Positions 24,056 through 32,940 of a stretch of DNA of 64,000 bases are shown piece after piece. Both the position numbers and the translations under genes were made by a program. The DNA comes from Bin87 sp034420475. Lineage in GTDB: Bacteria > Chloroflexota > Dehalococcoidia > Lucifugimonadales > UBA3495. The stretch spans positions 62,001 to 126,000 of the forward strand of contig DAOULH010000042.1 of assembly GCA_034420475.1 (NCBI GenBank), given 5' to 3'. A model generated the notes under the pieces. The model had not been told where the DNA came from. It saw only the letters and a program-made list of their open reading frames with translations, and did not search any database. How positions within the stretch are numbered: the first letter of the stretch is position 1; every line of letters starts with the position of its first letter.

Positions 24056-24832
24056 CTATTGCTCGCGGTTGGAGAACGCGACCGCCACGTCGAGGAAGGT
24101 ACCGGCGTCCAGGCTTGCGCCACCCACGAGGGCGCCGTTGATGCTGGGCACGGCGGCGAAGTCAGCGGCGTTGGCCGGGTTCACGCTGCCACCGTAGAGC
24201 AGCGGAGTCGCCGAAGCGGCATCAGCTCCCAACACCGCCGCGATGGTGGAGCCAATCGCGCCGCCCATGATCTGGTCCGCAATCTCGGGAGTTGCGGCGC
24301 GGCCGGTGCCGATAGCCCAAACGGGTTCGTAAGCAACCGCAAGGGCGCCGGCGGCGGATTCGGGGTCGAGATCAGTCAGCGCGGCGACCACCTGGCGACG
24401 GATAACCTCGGCGGCCCGGCCGGACTCGCGCTCGTCCAGGGTCTCGCCGACGCAAACGATAGGACGCAGCCCGTGTTGCAGAGCGGCGGCCGCCTTGCGA
24501 CCCACGGATTCGTCGGTTTCGCCGAAAAACTGGCGGCGCTCGGAGTGGCCGATGATCACGTACTCGCAAAGGCCCACCAGCATCGGCGGGGCCACCTCTC
24601 CAGTGAAGGCGCCGCTATCGTCGGCGTGCATATTCTGCGCGGCCACGGCTACGCCGCTGCCGGCCACTGCGTCCCGCACCGCCGCCAGCGACACGAAGGG
24701 CGGCGCAACCACAACCTGCACGCCGGATAATGCCGACGCTCCGGCCGCCACCGCGGATGCCAGATGAATCCCGGAAGCGACGTCCGTGTTCATCTTCCAG
24801 TTGCCGGCGACGATGTTGATGGGAGAGGTCAT
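24056..24832 (-). CDS. tpiA: Triose-phosphate isomerase
   Basis: A 258-residue TIM barrel interconverting DHAP and glyceraldehyde 3-phosphate. Catalytic residues are in GNWKMN (Lys about 13), IIGHSERRQFF (His about 97) and AYEPVWAIGTG (Glu about 169, followed by the mobile loop). The C-terminal phosphate loop LLYGGSVNPANAADF is present. It forms a glycolytic group with apgM and pgk on the same strand, with short gaps. Confidence 0.97.
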   Translation of the reverse strand: MTSPINIVAGNWKMNTDVASGIHLASAVAAGASALSGVQVVVAPPFVSLAAVRDAVAGSGVAVAAQNMHADDSGAFTGEVAPPMLVGLCEYVIIGHSERRQFFGETDESVGRKAAAALQHGLRPIVCVGETLDERESGRAAEVIRRQVVAALTDLDPESAAGALAVAYEPVWAIGTGRAATPEIADQIMGGAIGSTIAAVLGADAASATPLLYGGSVNPANAADFAAVPSINGALVGGASLDAGTFLDVAVAFSNREQ

Positions 24833-24859
24833 GACAGGATCCCTAATCAGCGTTCCCGG

Positions 24860-26065
24860 CTACGGGCCGAACTTGCCCAATTTGCCGGCGTGGGACAGCG
24901 CGAGGAGCATTATGGTTTCGGCGGGGATGCGGCCGATGGATCCCTGGGCGCAGGCGCGCTCGTTGAAACCGTCAACGCCTTCCCCCAGGGTCAGCTGGGA
25001 GTGGAGCATGAACGGGACCGGGTGCCAACTGTGAGAGGCCATGATGGCGGGCGTGGCGTGGTCACCAGCGACCATCAACACGTCGGGCTCCAGGTCGAGG
25101 ATGCGCGGGATGTGTCTATCCAGTTCCTCGAGGCATTTCACCTTGCCGTCGAAGTCGCCGTCCTCGCCAGCGGCATCGGCCGGTTTGTAGTGAATGAAGA
25201 AAAAGTCGTGATCGTCCCAGTTGGCGTGCAGCGTGTCCACCTCGTCGCCAAAGGTCATGCCCGTGGGAATGATCCGCATATTGGCGACGGAAGCCAGGCC
25301 CCGGTACATCGGATAAGCGGCGATGGCCGCCGGATTCAGATGATAAACCTGGCCGAATTCCGGCAGATTGGGCAGCTGAGCCCATCCCCGGAGCAGCACC
25401 ATATTGGCCGGCTGTTCCTCGGACAGAAGACGCCTGGCCTGGGATACAAACTCCTGGACGATTTCGGCCGTCCGCTCCGCGGCTGGCTCCAGGGCGCGCG
25501 CCGGCCGGGGCGGCAATCCCTCGCGCTGGGGATCGGTCTCTTCCACCGCTTCGGACAGACCCTCGCCGCGCAGGCGCAGCACGAACCGGTAGTCCTGCAC
25601 CGGCATCACGTCCACCTGGACGCCGGGGATTTCGATACTGTCCAGGCGCTGACACAAGGGAGCGCTCAGCTCGGTTCGGATCCGGCCGGCCCGACGGTCG
25701 GTTAGCAGGCCCTCGTCATCCACGGTGCAGAAGTTGCCGCGCGCGGCCACGTCGCCGGGCAGCAGTTCGGCTCCGATTCCCAAGGCCTCCAGCGCGCCGC
25801 GGCCAATGAGGTACTTCAGCGGGTTGTAGCCGAAAAGCGCCAGGTGGCCGGGCCCACTTCCGGGGGCAACCCCGACCTCCACAGGAGTGGTCAGACCGCA
25901 GGCGCTGCGCTGGGCCAGGGCATCCAGGTTGGGGATGTGGGCCGTTTCCAGCTCGGACTTGCGGGTGTCGGGATGGGGCAGCCCGCCTAATCCATCGGCC
26001 ACCAGGAGGACGATCTTGGAGGGCGTGCTGGCGATACTGTCGTGGATCTGTTCCAGATCAATCAT
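24860..26065 (-). CDS. apgM: 2,3-bisphosphoglycerate-independent phosphoglycerate mutase, archaeal type
   Basis: A 401-residue alkaline-phosphatase-superfamily mutase interconverting 3- and 2-phosphoglycerate. It is the short archaeal-type (ApgM) form. Metal motifs are LLVADGLGG near residue 20, the HIPNLDALA block, and VAGDHATPAIMASHSWHPVP (GDHxTP) near the end. LFGYNPLKYLIGRGALEALG is typical of ApgM. Lying between pgk and tpiA with gaps under 30 bases, it completes an operon-like trio; gap (GAPDH) is not in the window. Confidence 0.94.
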   Translation of the reverse strand: MIDLEQIHDSIASTPSKIVLLVADGLGGLPHPDTRKSELETAHIPNLDALAQRSACGLTTPVEVGVAPGSGPGHLALFGYNPLKYLIGRGALEALGIGAELLPGDVAARGNFCTVDDEGLLTDRRAGRIRTELSAPLCQRLDSIEIPGVQVDVMPVQDYRFVLRLRGEGLSEAVEETDPQREGLPPRPARALEPAAERTAEIVQEFVSQARRLLSEEQPANMVLLRGWAQLPNLPEFGQVYHLNPAAIAAYPMYRGLASVANMRIIPTGMTFGDEVDTLHANWDDHDFFFIHYKPADAAGEDGDFDGKVKCLEELDRHIPRILDLEPDVLMVAGDHATPAIMASHSWHPVPFMLHSQLTLGEGVDGFNERACAQGSIGRIPAETIMLLALSHAGKLGKFGP

Positions 26066-26091
26066 GCTTGGCTCCAGTGGCCGGTAGTCGG

Positions 26092-27288
26092 TCAGGCATC
26101 GGGAATGGCGTCGATTCCGGGGAGGACACGCCCCTCGAGAAACTCCAGGGAGGCGCCGCCGCCGGTGGATACGTGGGTCATGCTGTCCATGAGACCCAGG
26201 GCTTCAACGGCCTCTGCGGTGGAGCCGCCGCCGACGACGGTGGTTGCATCGGGCAGGGCCGCGATGCCGTTGGCCACCTGCCGGGTGCCGACGCTGAATT
26301 GCTCCATCTCAAATACGCCCATTGGCCCATTCCACAGGATGGTCCGGCAATCGGCCAGAGCGGCGGCGTAAGCGGAAGCCGCATCCCCACCGATGTCCAT
26401 GATGTACCACCCGTCAGGAACCGAGTCCACGGTCACGGTGTTCACCGCGCCGGGGTCAGGATCAAACTCGCTGGCGACGACCAGGTCGGGAGGCAGGTGC
26501 ACGGCAATGCCGGCAGCATCGGCCCGTGCCATCACATCACGGGCAAAATCCAATCGGTCGGTTTCCACGGACGACGCGCCGACGGGTTTGCCCTGGGCGG
26601 CCAGGAACGTCACTGCCATGCCCCCGCCGATGAAAAGATGGTCGAGCCGGGTGAGCAGGTTTTCCAGAACGAGGATCTTGTCGCTGACCTTGGCGCCACC
26701 CATCAGCGCCGCCAGCGGACGAACGGGGTTCTCCAGGGCCACTCCCAGGGACTCGATCTCTCGCTGGGTGAGGAGTCCCATAGCCGTCGGCAGCAGGCGG
26801 GGAACACCAACGGTGGAGGCGTGGGCCCGGTGGGCTACGGCGAATGCGTCCATGACGAAGCAGTCGGCCAGACTGGCCAGTTGAGCCGAAAACCCCTCAT
26901 CGTTGCTCTCCTCGCCCTCGTGGAAACGCAGGTTTTCGAGAAGGTACACATCACCGGGAGACATTTGGGCGACCGCTTCGGCAACCGCGGGGCCGACGCA
27001 ATCTTCCAACGGGATAACCGGCCGTCCCAGGAGAGTAGCCAGCCGCTCACCAACGGGCGCAAGGCGCAGGCTCTCGTCGACCTTGCCCCGGGGCCGACCC
27101 AGGTGGGAGCACAGCACTACCTTGCATTCCCGCTCCACCAGGTACTCGATGGTGGGCAGGGTGGCGCGCAGTCGATGGTCATAGTTGGCGATGAATTCAA
27201 CGCCTTGCTCAATGGGTACGTTGAAGTCGACACGCACCAGGACGGTCTTGCCGTTCACGTCCAGTTGGTTGAGGGCGCGCTTGGTCAT
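26092..27288 (-). CDS. pgk: Phosphoglycerate kinase
   Basis: A 398-residue enzyme producing ATP and 3-phosphoglycerate. Blocks seen: VLVRVDFNVP, VVLCSHLGRPRGKVD, VYLLENLRFHEGEESND, FVMDAFAVAHRAHAST, ALMGGAKVSDKI and the C-terminal TILWNGPMGVFE and TTVVGGGSTAEAVE. The N-domain FGxAHR reads FAVAHR. The ATG at 27288 (MTKRALNQLDV) fits the family; an ATG five codons upstream is possible. The very long in-frame extension upstream is the shadow of the next gene. It lies 20 bases after that gene's stop. Confidence 0.96.
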   Translation of the reverse strand: MTKRALNQLDVNGKTVLVRVDFNVPIEQGVEFIANYDHRLRATLPTIEYLVERECKVVLCSHLGRPRGKVDESLRLAPVGERLATLLGRPVIPLEDCVGPAVAEAVAQMSPGDVYLLENLRFHEGEESNDEGFSAQLASLADCFVMDAFAVAHRAHASTVGVPRLLPTAMGLLTQREIESLGVALENPVRPLAALMGGAKVSDKILVLENLLTRLDHLFIGGGMAVTFLAAQGKPVGASSVETDRLDFARDVMARADAAGIAVHLPPDLVVASEFDPDPGAVNTVTVDSVPDGWYIMDIGGDAASAYAAALADCRTILWNGPMGVFEMEQFSVGTRQVANGIAALPDATTVVGGGSTAEAVEALGLMDSMTHVSTGGGASLEFLEGRVLPGIDAIPDA

Positions 27289-27308
27289 GCTCCGGTCATC
27301 CATCAGGT

Positions 27309-28340
27309 TTAGCGAGCGTCGCGTCCGACGACCCATTGGGCCGCCCAATCCAACGCTTCCGGATGCTTCAACGCAACATCGTCGCCTGCCAAAGCGGAGC
27401 GCGCGTCGTGAAGCAGTTGATCCATCTTCCCGCTGGCGTACTCCAGGGAGCCGGCCTCCTCCAGGATAGCGACGATCCGGGGCGTATCTCCAGGTTCCAG
27501 CACGCGCTTCATGTAGATGGAACCCAGTTCGCGCTTGGCCGCGGTGTCCGAGTTTTGCAGAGCGTGGATCAGGGGAAGGCTTTTCTTCTTGTTGAGGATA
27601 TTGGCCGGAGTGAACCCGTCGCCGGAGCGACCCCACAGATCGGATATGTCCTCCCGGACCTGGCGAGCCATCCCGAGGTTCCTGCCCCATTGCTCCAGGG
27701 CGTCGCCGGCGCCCGCGGCGGCTCCGGCGGCCAGGGCTCCCAGGAGCGCCGCGCACCCGGCCAACGCGCCGGACTTTCTTCCGATCATGTCCATGTAGTC
27801 GGCTTCGGACACCATAAGCTGATCCTGGTATGTCAGGTCCATGTACTGACCTTCGCAAAGGGTCAAACATGCCCGGTCCAGCGCCTGGAGTCCGGTCAGG
27901 ACGGTTTCGGCATCCGCCCCGGCGTCGGACATGCGCATCAACACGGAGCGGGCCAGGGCGTGCAACCCATCGCCGGCGTTGATAGCCTGGGAGGGACCCC
28001 ACACCCACCAGATGCTGGGACGGTCGTTGTCCTGGTCAATGCGGCCAGCCTGGACGTCGTTGTGCACCAGCACGAAATTGTACGCCAACTCGATGGCGGC
28101 GGCGGCAGTGACCGCCTCCCCGTGCGCGCCGGAAACCGCGTCGGCAGATGCCATCGCCAGGACGCCGCAGTGGTGCAGCGTGGTCAGCGAGTCAGCGGCG
28201 GGGTTGCCCCGCTCGTCCACCCAGCCCAGATGATAACGGAGAAGGTCGTAAACCATACCCTGCCGGCCATCGAACGCCGATCGCAGTTCGGCGTCCACGC
28301 CAGCGCGGTAGTTATCGTATGTTTCCGCCGTTGCGATCAC
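27309..28340 (-). CDS. Polyprenyl synthetase family protein with altered aspartate motif
   Basis: A 343-residue all-helical protein of the trans-isoprenyl diphosphate synthase family. The region equivalent to the first aspartate-rich motif reads HNDVQAGRIDQDNDRP (93-108), where active enzymes have DDxxD. Asn replaces the first Asp and Ala the last. The second motif is REDISDLW (about 229-236) in place of DDxxD. The stretch WWVWGPSQAINAGDGL is typical of Chloroflexota relatives. Prenyl-chain synthesis is the family role, but catalysis is uncertain and a regulatory or heterodimer-partner role is possible. It is followed by pgk. Confidence 0.8.
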   Translation of the reverse strand: MIATAETYDNYRAGVDAELRSAFDGRQGMVYDLLRYHLGWVDERGNPAADSLTTLHHCGVLAMASADAVSGAHGEAVTAAAAIELAYNFVLVHNDVQAGRIDQDNDRPSIWWVWGPSQAINAGDGLHALARSVLMRMSDAGADAETVLTGLQALDRACLTLCEGQYMDLTYQDQLMVSEADYMDMIGRKSGALAGCAALLGALAAGAAAGAGDALEQWGRNLGMARQVREDISDLWGRSGDGFTPANILNKKKSLPLIHALQNSDTAAKRELGSIYMKRVLEPGDTPRIVAILEEAGSLEYASGKMDQLLHDARSALAGDDVALKHPEALDWAAQWVVGRDAR

Positions 28341-28348
28341 CGACCTCG

Positions 28349-28978
28349 CTAATCCACCGGCCCGACCGTTTCCAGGGTTGCGAGCACGCGCTCGTAGGGC
28401 AATATACCCTCGCGGAGAAGACTGATGCCGTCGCCGGATACCGTTACGATGGTGCTGGCGCCGCCGACGGGTTTCGGGCCGGACACAATGATACCATCAA
28501 CGCGAGGGGCCAGGATGCGGCGCAGTTCGTCCGGGTCGGTTATGTCCGGTTCGCCGCTGCGATTCGCGCTGGTGCCGGTGATGGGGCGACCCAGGGCGGC
28601 AGCGAGGGCCAGGGGGACGGGATGGTCGGGCATCCGCACGGCGACGGTATCCCGGCCCGCAGTGAGGCGCTCGGGCAAACCCGGCGCGGCCGTCAGCACC
28701 ATGGTCAGCGAACCGGGCCAGTAGGCTTCAGCCAGGTGGCGTGCGAGCAACTCGCCGTCCGCCGACACCGCCGCGACCTGGAGGGTCTGCTCCCAGCCGG
28801 CCACCAGCACCGGCAGAGGCATATCGGCAGGCCGGCCCTTGGCGGCATAAACGCGATCAAGGGCATCCGGATTGAGAGCGTCCGCCGCCAGACCGTACAG
28901 CGTGTCGGTGGGAATGGCGAGGACGCCGCCCTGGGCGAGGGTCTCGGCGGCGCGGGTGATTTCGGTTTGGAAGTCCAT
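28349..28978 (-). CDS. tsaC: L-threonylcarbamoyladenylate synthase (TsaC/Sua5/YrdC)
   Basis: A 209-residue enzyme forming threonylcarbamoyl-AMP for the t6A37 modification of ANN-decoding tRNAs. Features: GGVLAIPTDTLYGLAADA near residue 20, RVYAAKGRPADMPLPVLV (KRP.. substrate site), YWPGSLTMVL, VAVRMPDHPV and PITGTSANRSGEPD. The start at 28978 is set by the family N-terminus; the long upstream in-frame reading is antisense-like shadow of the adjoining gene. It sits 8 bases upstream of the polyprenyl synthetase homologue. Confidence 0.93.
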   Translation of the reverse strand: MDFQTEITRAAETLAQGGVLAIPTDTLYGLAADALNPDALDRVYAAKGRPADMPLPVLVAGWEQTLQVAAVSADGELLARHLAEAYWPGSLTMVLTAAPGLPERLTAGRDTVAVRMPDHPVPLALAAALGRPITGTSANRSGEPDITDPDELRRILAPRVDGIIVSGPKPVGGASTIVTVSGDGISLLREGILPYERVLATLETVGPVD

Positions 28979-29022
28979 GCCGGAGATGGTTGTTCTACTG
29001 GACGGTGGGTTGGGGAGTGGGA

Positions 29023-29451
29023 TCAGTCGCCATCCGGTCGGTACGCTGGATTTCTTTGGTTTGCAGACACGGCCAGGAATTGCGCCACGTTCCGCTGTTC
29101 TCGTCTGCTCAGAGGCTTTTGGTATATGGCATCGACGTGGGCGTGGGTTTGGTCGTTGGGCGAATCGACCACTCGGACCGCTCTCGATTCTTCGAGTTCT
29201 CGCGATGTTATCTCCACGACGGCAACTGATGCGCGCTCCCCGCCATGGGTGTATTCGAGGTAGCATCGCCGCGCCGTGGTACGGGCGCCATCGTTGAGGG
29301 AAAGCGTCATATGGCAGCCCATATCCTGCAATACAAAGGCCGGGGACAGTACCCGGCCGTCCTGGAAATTGTTGGGGTGCACCTGGCGATAGTAGGGGCC
29401 ACCGGCGGTTATGGTTGGGTTGTCGTGAGGGCACAGCGAAGGCGTTCCCAC
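29023..29451 (-). CDS. Hypothetical protein overlapping its partner gene
   Basis: A 142-residue protein of no recognised family, started by GTG inside the end of the preceding gene (43-base overlap). It contains PYYRQVHPNNFQDGRVLSPA, then LSLNDGARTTARRCYLEYTH and a strand VAVVEITSRELEE. The C-terminus is basic and helical (KPLSRREQRNVAQFLAV). The overlap means it is translated together with the gene at 29409. The pair stands next to a restriction-modification fusion, so a role in defence or toxin-antitoxin control is an inference from context only. Confidence 0.6.
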   Translation of the reverse strand: MGTPSLCPHDNPTITAGGPYYRQVHPNNFQDGRVLSPAFVLQDMGCHMTLSLNDGARTTARRCYLEYTHGGERASVAVVEITSRELEESRAVRVVDSPNDQTHAHVDAIYQKPLSRREQRNVAQFLAVSANQRNPAYRPDGD

Positions 29452-29828
29452 CCTTCCTCCGAGTCCAGGTCGAGCTCAGCGGCCGATACGGGATCGTTTT
29501 GACCGGGGGGCCACGGGTCGTACCATCCGATGCGATTCTCAGCGTCCACGGTAAGTGTATGGCACTCGGTGTCAGACTGCCACTCGATAATGAACATCCC
29601 TTCGTCCAGGTCGAACCCGATGAAGGGCTGGGGAAGGTTATTGCCCCAGTAGAGGGCCATCGCTTGTTTCAACCAGTGGGCTTGGTCACGTCGGTGTCCG
29701 CGCAACTGCTGCTCATGGGGGAGGCTCAGCAATAGCTGGTCTATGCGGTCTGCCACTGGGGTGTCCGGCTGGACGAAGCTGCCGCCGACTTGTTGCGCCC
29801 GATGCTGGTTGTAACTTACGGAGGTCAT
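29409..29828 (-). CDS. Hypothetical protein, paralogue of the gene at 16237
   Basis: A 139-residue acidic protein. The N-terminal half is helical (RIDQLLLSLPHEQQLRGHRRD, LKQAMALYWG). The C-terminal half has FIIEWQSDTECHTLTVDAEN, a WYDPW turn and a closing EEGWERLRCAL helix. The last part aligns by eye with the gene at 16237-16614. The start is the second of two close ATGs, with GGGAG upstream. Its stop lies inside the following gene. Function not known. Confidence 0.6.
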   Translation of the reverse strand: MTSVSYNQHRAQQVGGSFVQPDTPVADRIDQLLLSLPHEQQLRGHRRDQAHWLKQAMALYWGNNLPQPFIGFDLDEGMFIIEWQSDTECHTLTVDAENRIGWYDPWPPGQNDPVSAAELDLDSEEGWERLRCALTTTQP

Positions 29829-29843
29829 TGTCATTCTCCCTCA

Positions 29844-31250
29844 TCAGACCTGACGCTCGCCAATTTCCCGCTCAATAATTTGCCGCAGGTCGGGAATGTT
29901 GAGTATGGAGGAAACGAGCCATTCGCGGTTGCTCGCCGCATGTTCGCGCCGTTCGTTGATTATCGCATGATAATCAACCCCCAACATCTCGCAGAACTCC
30001 GAACCGGTCCAAACTTCGGATACATCAATTCGATTCTTGAACCCGTTAGCGATGGCGTCTTTGTCCTGCTGGTTGAACGAGCAAACTCTGATCTCCAACG
30101 AATATTCAATGCGCCGCGCTGCGGTCTGCATGAAGCTGTTCAGCGCATCGACTTCCCCATCCGTTTTTTTCGTGTCAAACACGTCGCCATCTTTCAGCTC
30201 GACCACATAGCAGCGACGCTTGCCTTCCCGCTGGTCAAAGACCAGATAGTCCGGCTGTGCGCTGGCGCTAATGGTCTGTGACTTTCTGGTGACCTTCTTG
30301 TCGGCAAGAAACACGCCGTCGAAGTTGTTCCCAAGTCTCAAAAAGGCGTCCAAATCCGGTATCAGGATTTCGTTATCTTTTGCGTGCTTCTGGATGAGCT
30401 TTTCCAATTCCGTGCCCGCCCTGATCGACGTGGCATGTACTTGGGACAACATGGCGCCGATATCGGCGTCATCAAACATTCGAGTGTACGATCCATCCCT
30501 GCGACCCGGCTTGCTATCTTTGATCTCCGGCATTGCTGGACCTCCGTCTGCTTCTCTTCCGATGATGTCACAGCCGATAAAATTCCGACCTGCCCAATGC
30601 GCCGCCTCCAGCACCGAGTAACTTCCAGCGGCCGGATCCAATACAACATCCTCGGGATCGGTCACGGCTTCGATCAAAGCTGCTTGCAGAATTACAGGCT
30701 TGGCGTGGGCATATTGGTCTTCGACCGACTCTGTCCAAACATCTGGGATATTGTGCTTTTGCCATACGCCCTTAGCCCGTATGGGCGCCTTTTGAGCCAC
30801 GACCAAGTATTCGCCGTACCTGCGGGTTCGGTATCCCATCCCCATCTTCGCTTTGTTCCAGGTGATCAAATCTACTATTTCCAAACCGAACTCGCCGAAC
30901 CAAGGCTCCACGCCGGTGCAGATATGGAACTTATCAACCCAGAGGAACAGGTGACCGGACGGGATCAATGCCGTTGTGATGCCCGCGATGAATTCGACGA
31001 TGGTCTCCTCACTCATCTGCGGCAGCGATGACCTGGCACGTCCCCGGCTGACGCCTTCGTTGCCGTACTGCATTTTGTCCAGGATCCCTCGATACTGAGG
31101 GTCGAAGATGCACAACGGGACAGTTTCCGAGTCCAGCGCTGCCAGCAAGTCCAAACCGTCGAATTGATTGCGCCGGTTCAACGGCAAAGGCCATTGGACG
31201 ATTTCGGTCCCGCCCAAGCGTGGCGTTCGGGTTGTCGCGAATACGGTCAT
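29844..31250 (-). CDS. Fused DNA methyltransferase and PD-(D/E)xK restriction endonuclease
   Basis: A 468-residue single-chain restriction-modification protein candidate. Residues 1-232 form an amino-methyltransferase: catalytic DPQY (50-53), the FDPQYRGILDKMQYGNEG block, then LDPAAGSYSVLEAAHWAGRNF (AdoMet motif I-like, DPAAGS at 205-210). Residues 233-262 are a linker. Residues 263-468 carry AGTELEKLIQKHA and a PD...ELK nuclease signature (PDYLVF at 333, YVVELKDGD with Glu351 and Lys353). The recognition sequence is unknown. Base composition is visibly AT-richer than flanking genes, suggesting transfer. A separate endonuclease or specificity gene is not seen beside it. Confidence 0.85.
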   Translation of the reverse strand: MTVFATTRTPRLGGTEIVQWPLPLNRRNQFDGLDLLAALDSETVPLCIFDPQYRGILDKMQYGNEGVSRGRARSSLPQMSEETIVEFIAGITTALIPSGHLFLWVDKFHICTGVEPWFGEFGLEIVDLITWNKAKMGMGYRTRRYGEYLVVAQKAPIRAKGVWQKHNIPDVWTESVEDQYAHAKPVILQAALIEAVTDPEDVVLDPAAGSYSVLEAAHWAGRNFIGCDIIGREADGGPAMPEIKDSKPGRRDGSYTRMFDDADIGAMLSQVHATSIRAGTELEKLIQKHAKDNEILIPDLDAFLRLGNNFDGVFLADKKVTRKSQTISASAQPDYLVFDQREGKRRCYVVELKDGDVFDTKKTDGEVDALNSFMQTAARRIEYSLEIRVCSFNQQDKDAIANGFKNRIDVSEVWTGSEFCEMLGVDYHAIINERREHAASNREWLVSSILNIPDLRQIIEREIGERQV

Positions 31251-31342
31251 AATGTTCGCAGGATAATCCCCGGATCTGCGGCCATCATTCTAACAGGCCG
31301 GCGCGGGCGATCAGTGGTCGAGTCCGACGCTCGCTATGCTAA

Positions 31343-31348
31343 TATAAT
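31343..31348 (+). promoter_or_regulatory. -10 box of guaA promoter
   Basis: A perfect TATAAT 32 bases before the guaA ATG in the divergent gap to the restriction-modification gene. No convincing -35 box is seen at 16-18 bases. Confidence 0.5.
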
Positions 31349-31380
31349 CCGCGATTCCCACAGACGCCGGCAGGGAGTAT

Positions 31381-32934
31381 ATGAGCAGCACAGCGCAGCC
31401 AGACGCCATCGCGGTGATCGATTTTGGCTCCCAATATACGCATCTGATCGCCAGGCGCATCCGCGAGCTGGAAGTGTACTCGGAGATCATCCCGGCCTCC
31501 GCCGGCCGCGACCGCATTGCGCACCTGAACGTCAACGGGATCATCCTGTCCGGCGGCCCGGCCAGCGTGTACGACGCGAGCGCGCCGACCATCGCAGACT
31601 GGGTACTGCAATCCGACATCCCGGTGCTGGGGATCTGCTACGGTATGCAGGCCCTGGTGCATCAACTCGGCGGCAAGGTGACACCCGGAAACGCGCGGGA
31701 GTACGGACACGCCGATCTACAGGTGACGGAATTGTCCAGCCAACTCCTGGCCGGGCTCGGCGCTTCGGCTCCGGTGTGGATGAGCCACGGCGACCGGGTG
31801 GAACGTCTGCCGGAGGGGATGACCACCCTGGGGCGAACCGAGAACAGTGACTGCGCCGCGGTGTCGGACGGACGGCGGTGGTTCGGTCTGCAATTCCACC
31901 CGGAGGTGCAGCACACCCCGGACGGTATGACCATCCTGCATAACTTCGTGCGTGAGATCTGCGGCTGTTCCGGCTCGTGGACGGCGGGCAATTTCGTGGC
32001 GGACACGGTGGCGCGAGTCAGGGAGCAGGTGGGCAGCGACCGGGTGATCTGCGGCCTCAGCGGAGGCGTGGACTCCTCGGTGGCGGCAGCATTGCTGCAC
32101 CAGGCGGTGGGGCCGCAATTGACCTGCATTTTCGTGAACAACGGCCTGCTCCGGCACGGAGAGGCCGAACAAGTGCAGCAGACCTTCCACGAGAACATGG
32201 GCATGGACCTGCGCTACGTGGATGCCTCGGATCGCTTTCTGAACGGGTTGCGGGGCGTCATCGACCCGGAAACCAAGCGCAAGACCATCGGCAACGAGTT
32301 CATCCGGGTTTTTGAGGACGCGGCGGCCGAGATCGAAAACGTGCGCTGGCTGGCCCAGGGCACGCTGTATCCCGACGTGATCGAGAGCGAGACCCCGGAG
32401 AACCGGGCCTCGGCCCGCATCAAGACCCACCACAACGTCGGCGGGCTGCCGGAGCGGATGAACTTCGGGCTGGTCGAGCCGCTGCGTTATTTGTTCAAGG
32501 ACGAGGTGCGCTCCGTAGGGTTGGAGCTGGGGTTGCCCGAGGAGATCATCTACCGGCAGCCGTTCCCGGGGCCGGGCCTGGCGATAAGGATCATCGGCGA
32601 GGTCACCCCGGAACGGGTTGAGTTGTTGCGCGACTGCGACCGCGTCGTGCTGGAAGAGATCTACGGGGCGGGTTTGTACCGGGACATCTGGCAAAGTTTC
32701 GCGGTGCTGACCGACAACCGCACCGTGGGAGTGATGGGCGATTACCGCACCTACGGGTACGCCTGCGCCATTCGAGCCGTCAACTCGGAGGATGCGATGA
32801 CGGCGGACTGGGTGCGGTTGCCTTACGACGTGCTGGCCCGGATCAGCAACCGCATCGTGAACGAGGTGGATGGCGTCAACCGCGTGGTTTACGACATCAC
32901 CAGCAAACCCCCCGGAACCATCGAGTGGGAGTAG
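31381..32934 (+). CDS. guaA: GMP synthase (glutamine-hydrolysing)
   Basis: A 517-residue two-domain enzyme converting XMP to GMP. The N-terminal class I glutamine amidotransferase shows nucleophile Cys in LGICYGMQALVHQLGG and His/Glu in FHPEVQHT. The ATP-pyrophosphatase loop is GLSGGVDSSVAAALLH near residue 225. The dimerisation domain has IKTHHNVGGLPERM and PFPGPGLAIRI, ending KPPGTIEWE. The ribosome site is GGGAG. It heads a plus-strand purine run with purD 6 bases downstream. Confidence 0.98.
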   Translation: MSSTAQPDAIAVIDFGSQYTHLIARRIRELEVYSEIIPASAGRDRIAHLNVNGIILSGGPASVYDASAPTIADWVLQSDIPVLGICYGMQALVHQLGGKVTPGNAREYGHADLQVTELSSQLLAGLGASAPVWMSHGDRVERLPEGMTTLGRTENSDCAAVSDGRRWFGLQFHPEVQHTPDGMTILHNFVREICGCSGSWTAGNFVADTVARVREQVGSDRVICGLSGGVDSSVAAALLHQAVGPQLTCIFVNNGLLRHGEAEQVQQTFHENMGMDLRYVDASDRFLNGLRGVIDPETKRKTIGNEFIRVFEDAAAEIENVRWLAQGTLYPDVIESETPENRASARIKTHHNVGGLPERMNFGLVEPLRYLFKDEVRSVGLELGLPEEIIYRQPFPGPGLAIRIIGEVTPERVELLRDCDRVVLEEIYGAGLYRDIWQSFAVLTDNRTVGVMGDYRTYGYACAIRAVNSEDAMTADWVRLPYDVLARISNRIVNEVDGVNRVVYDITSKPPGTIEWE

Positions 32935-32940
32935 CCGGCG

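Noticed and set aside
27289..28008. N-terminal extension of pgk to 638 residues
   Set aside because: The added residues are Arg/Gly-rich and lie antiparallel in frame to the polyprenyl synthetase homologue; pgk starts at 27288 by family pattern.
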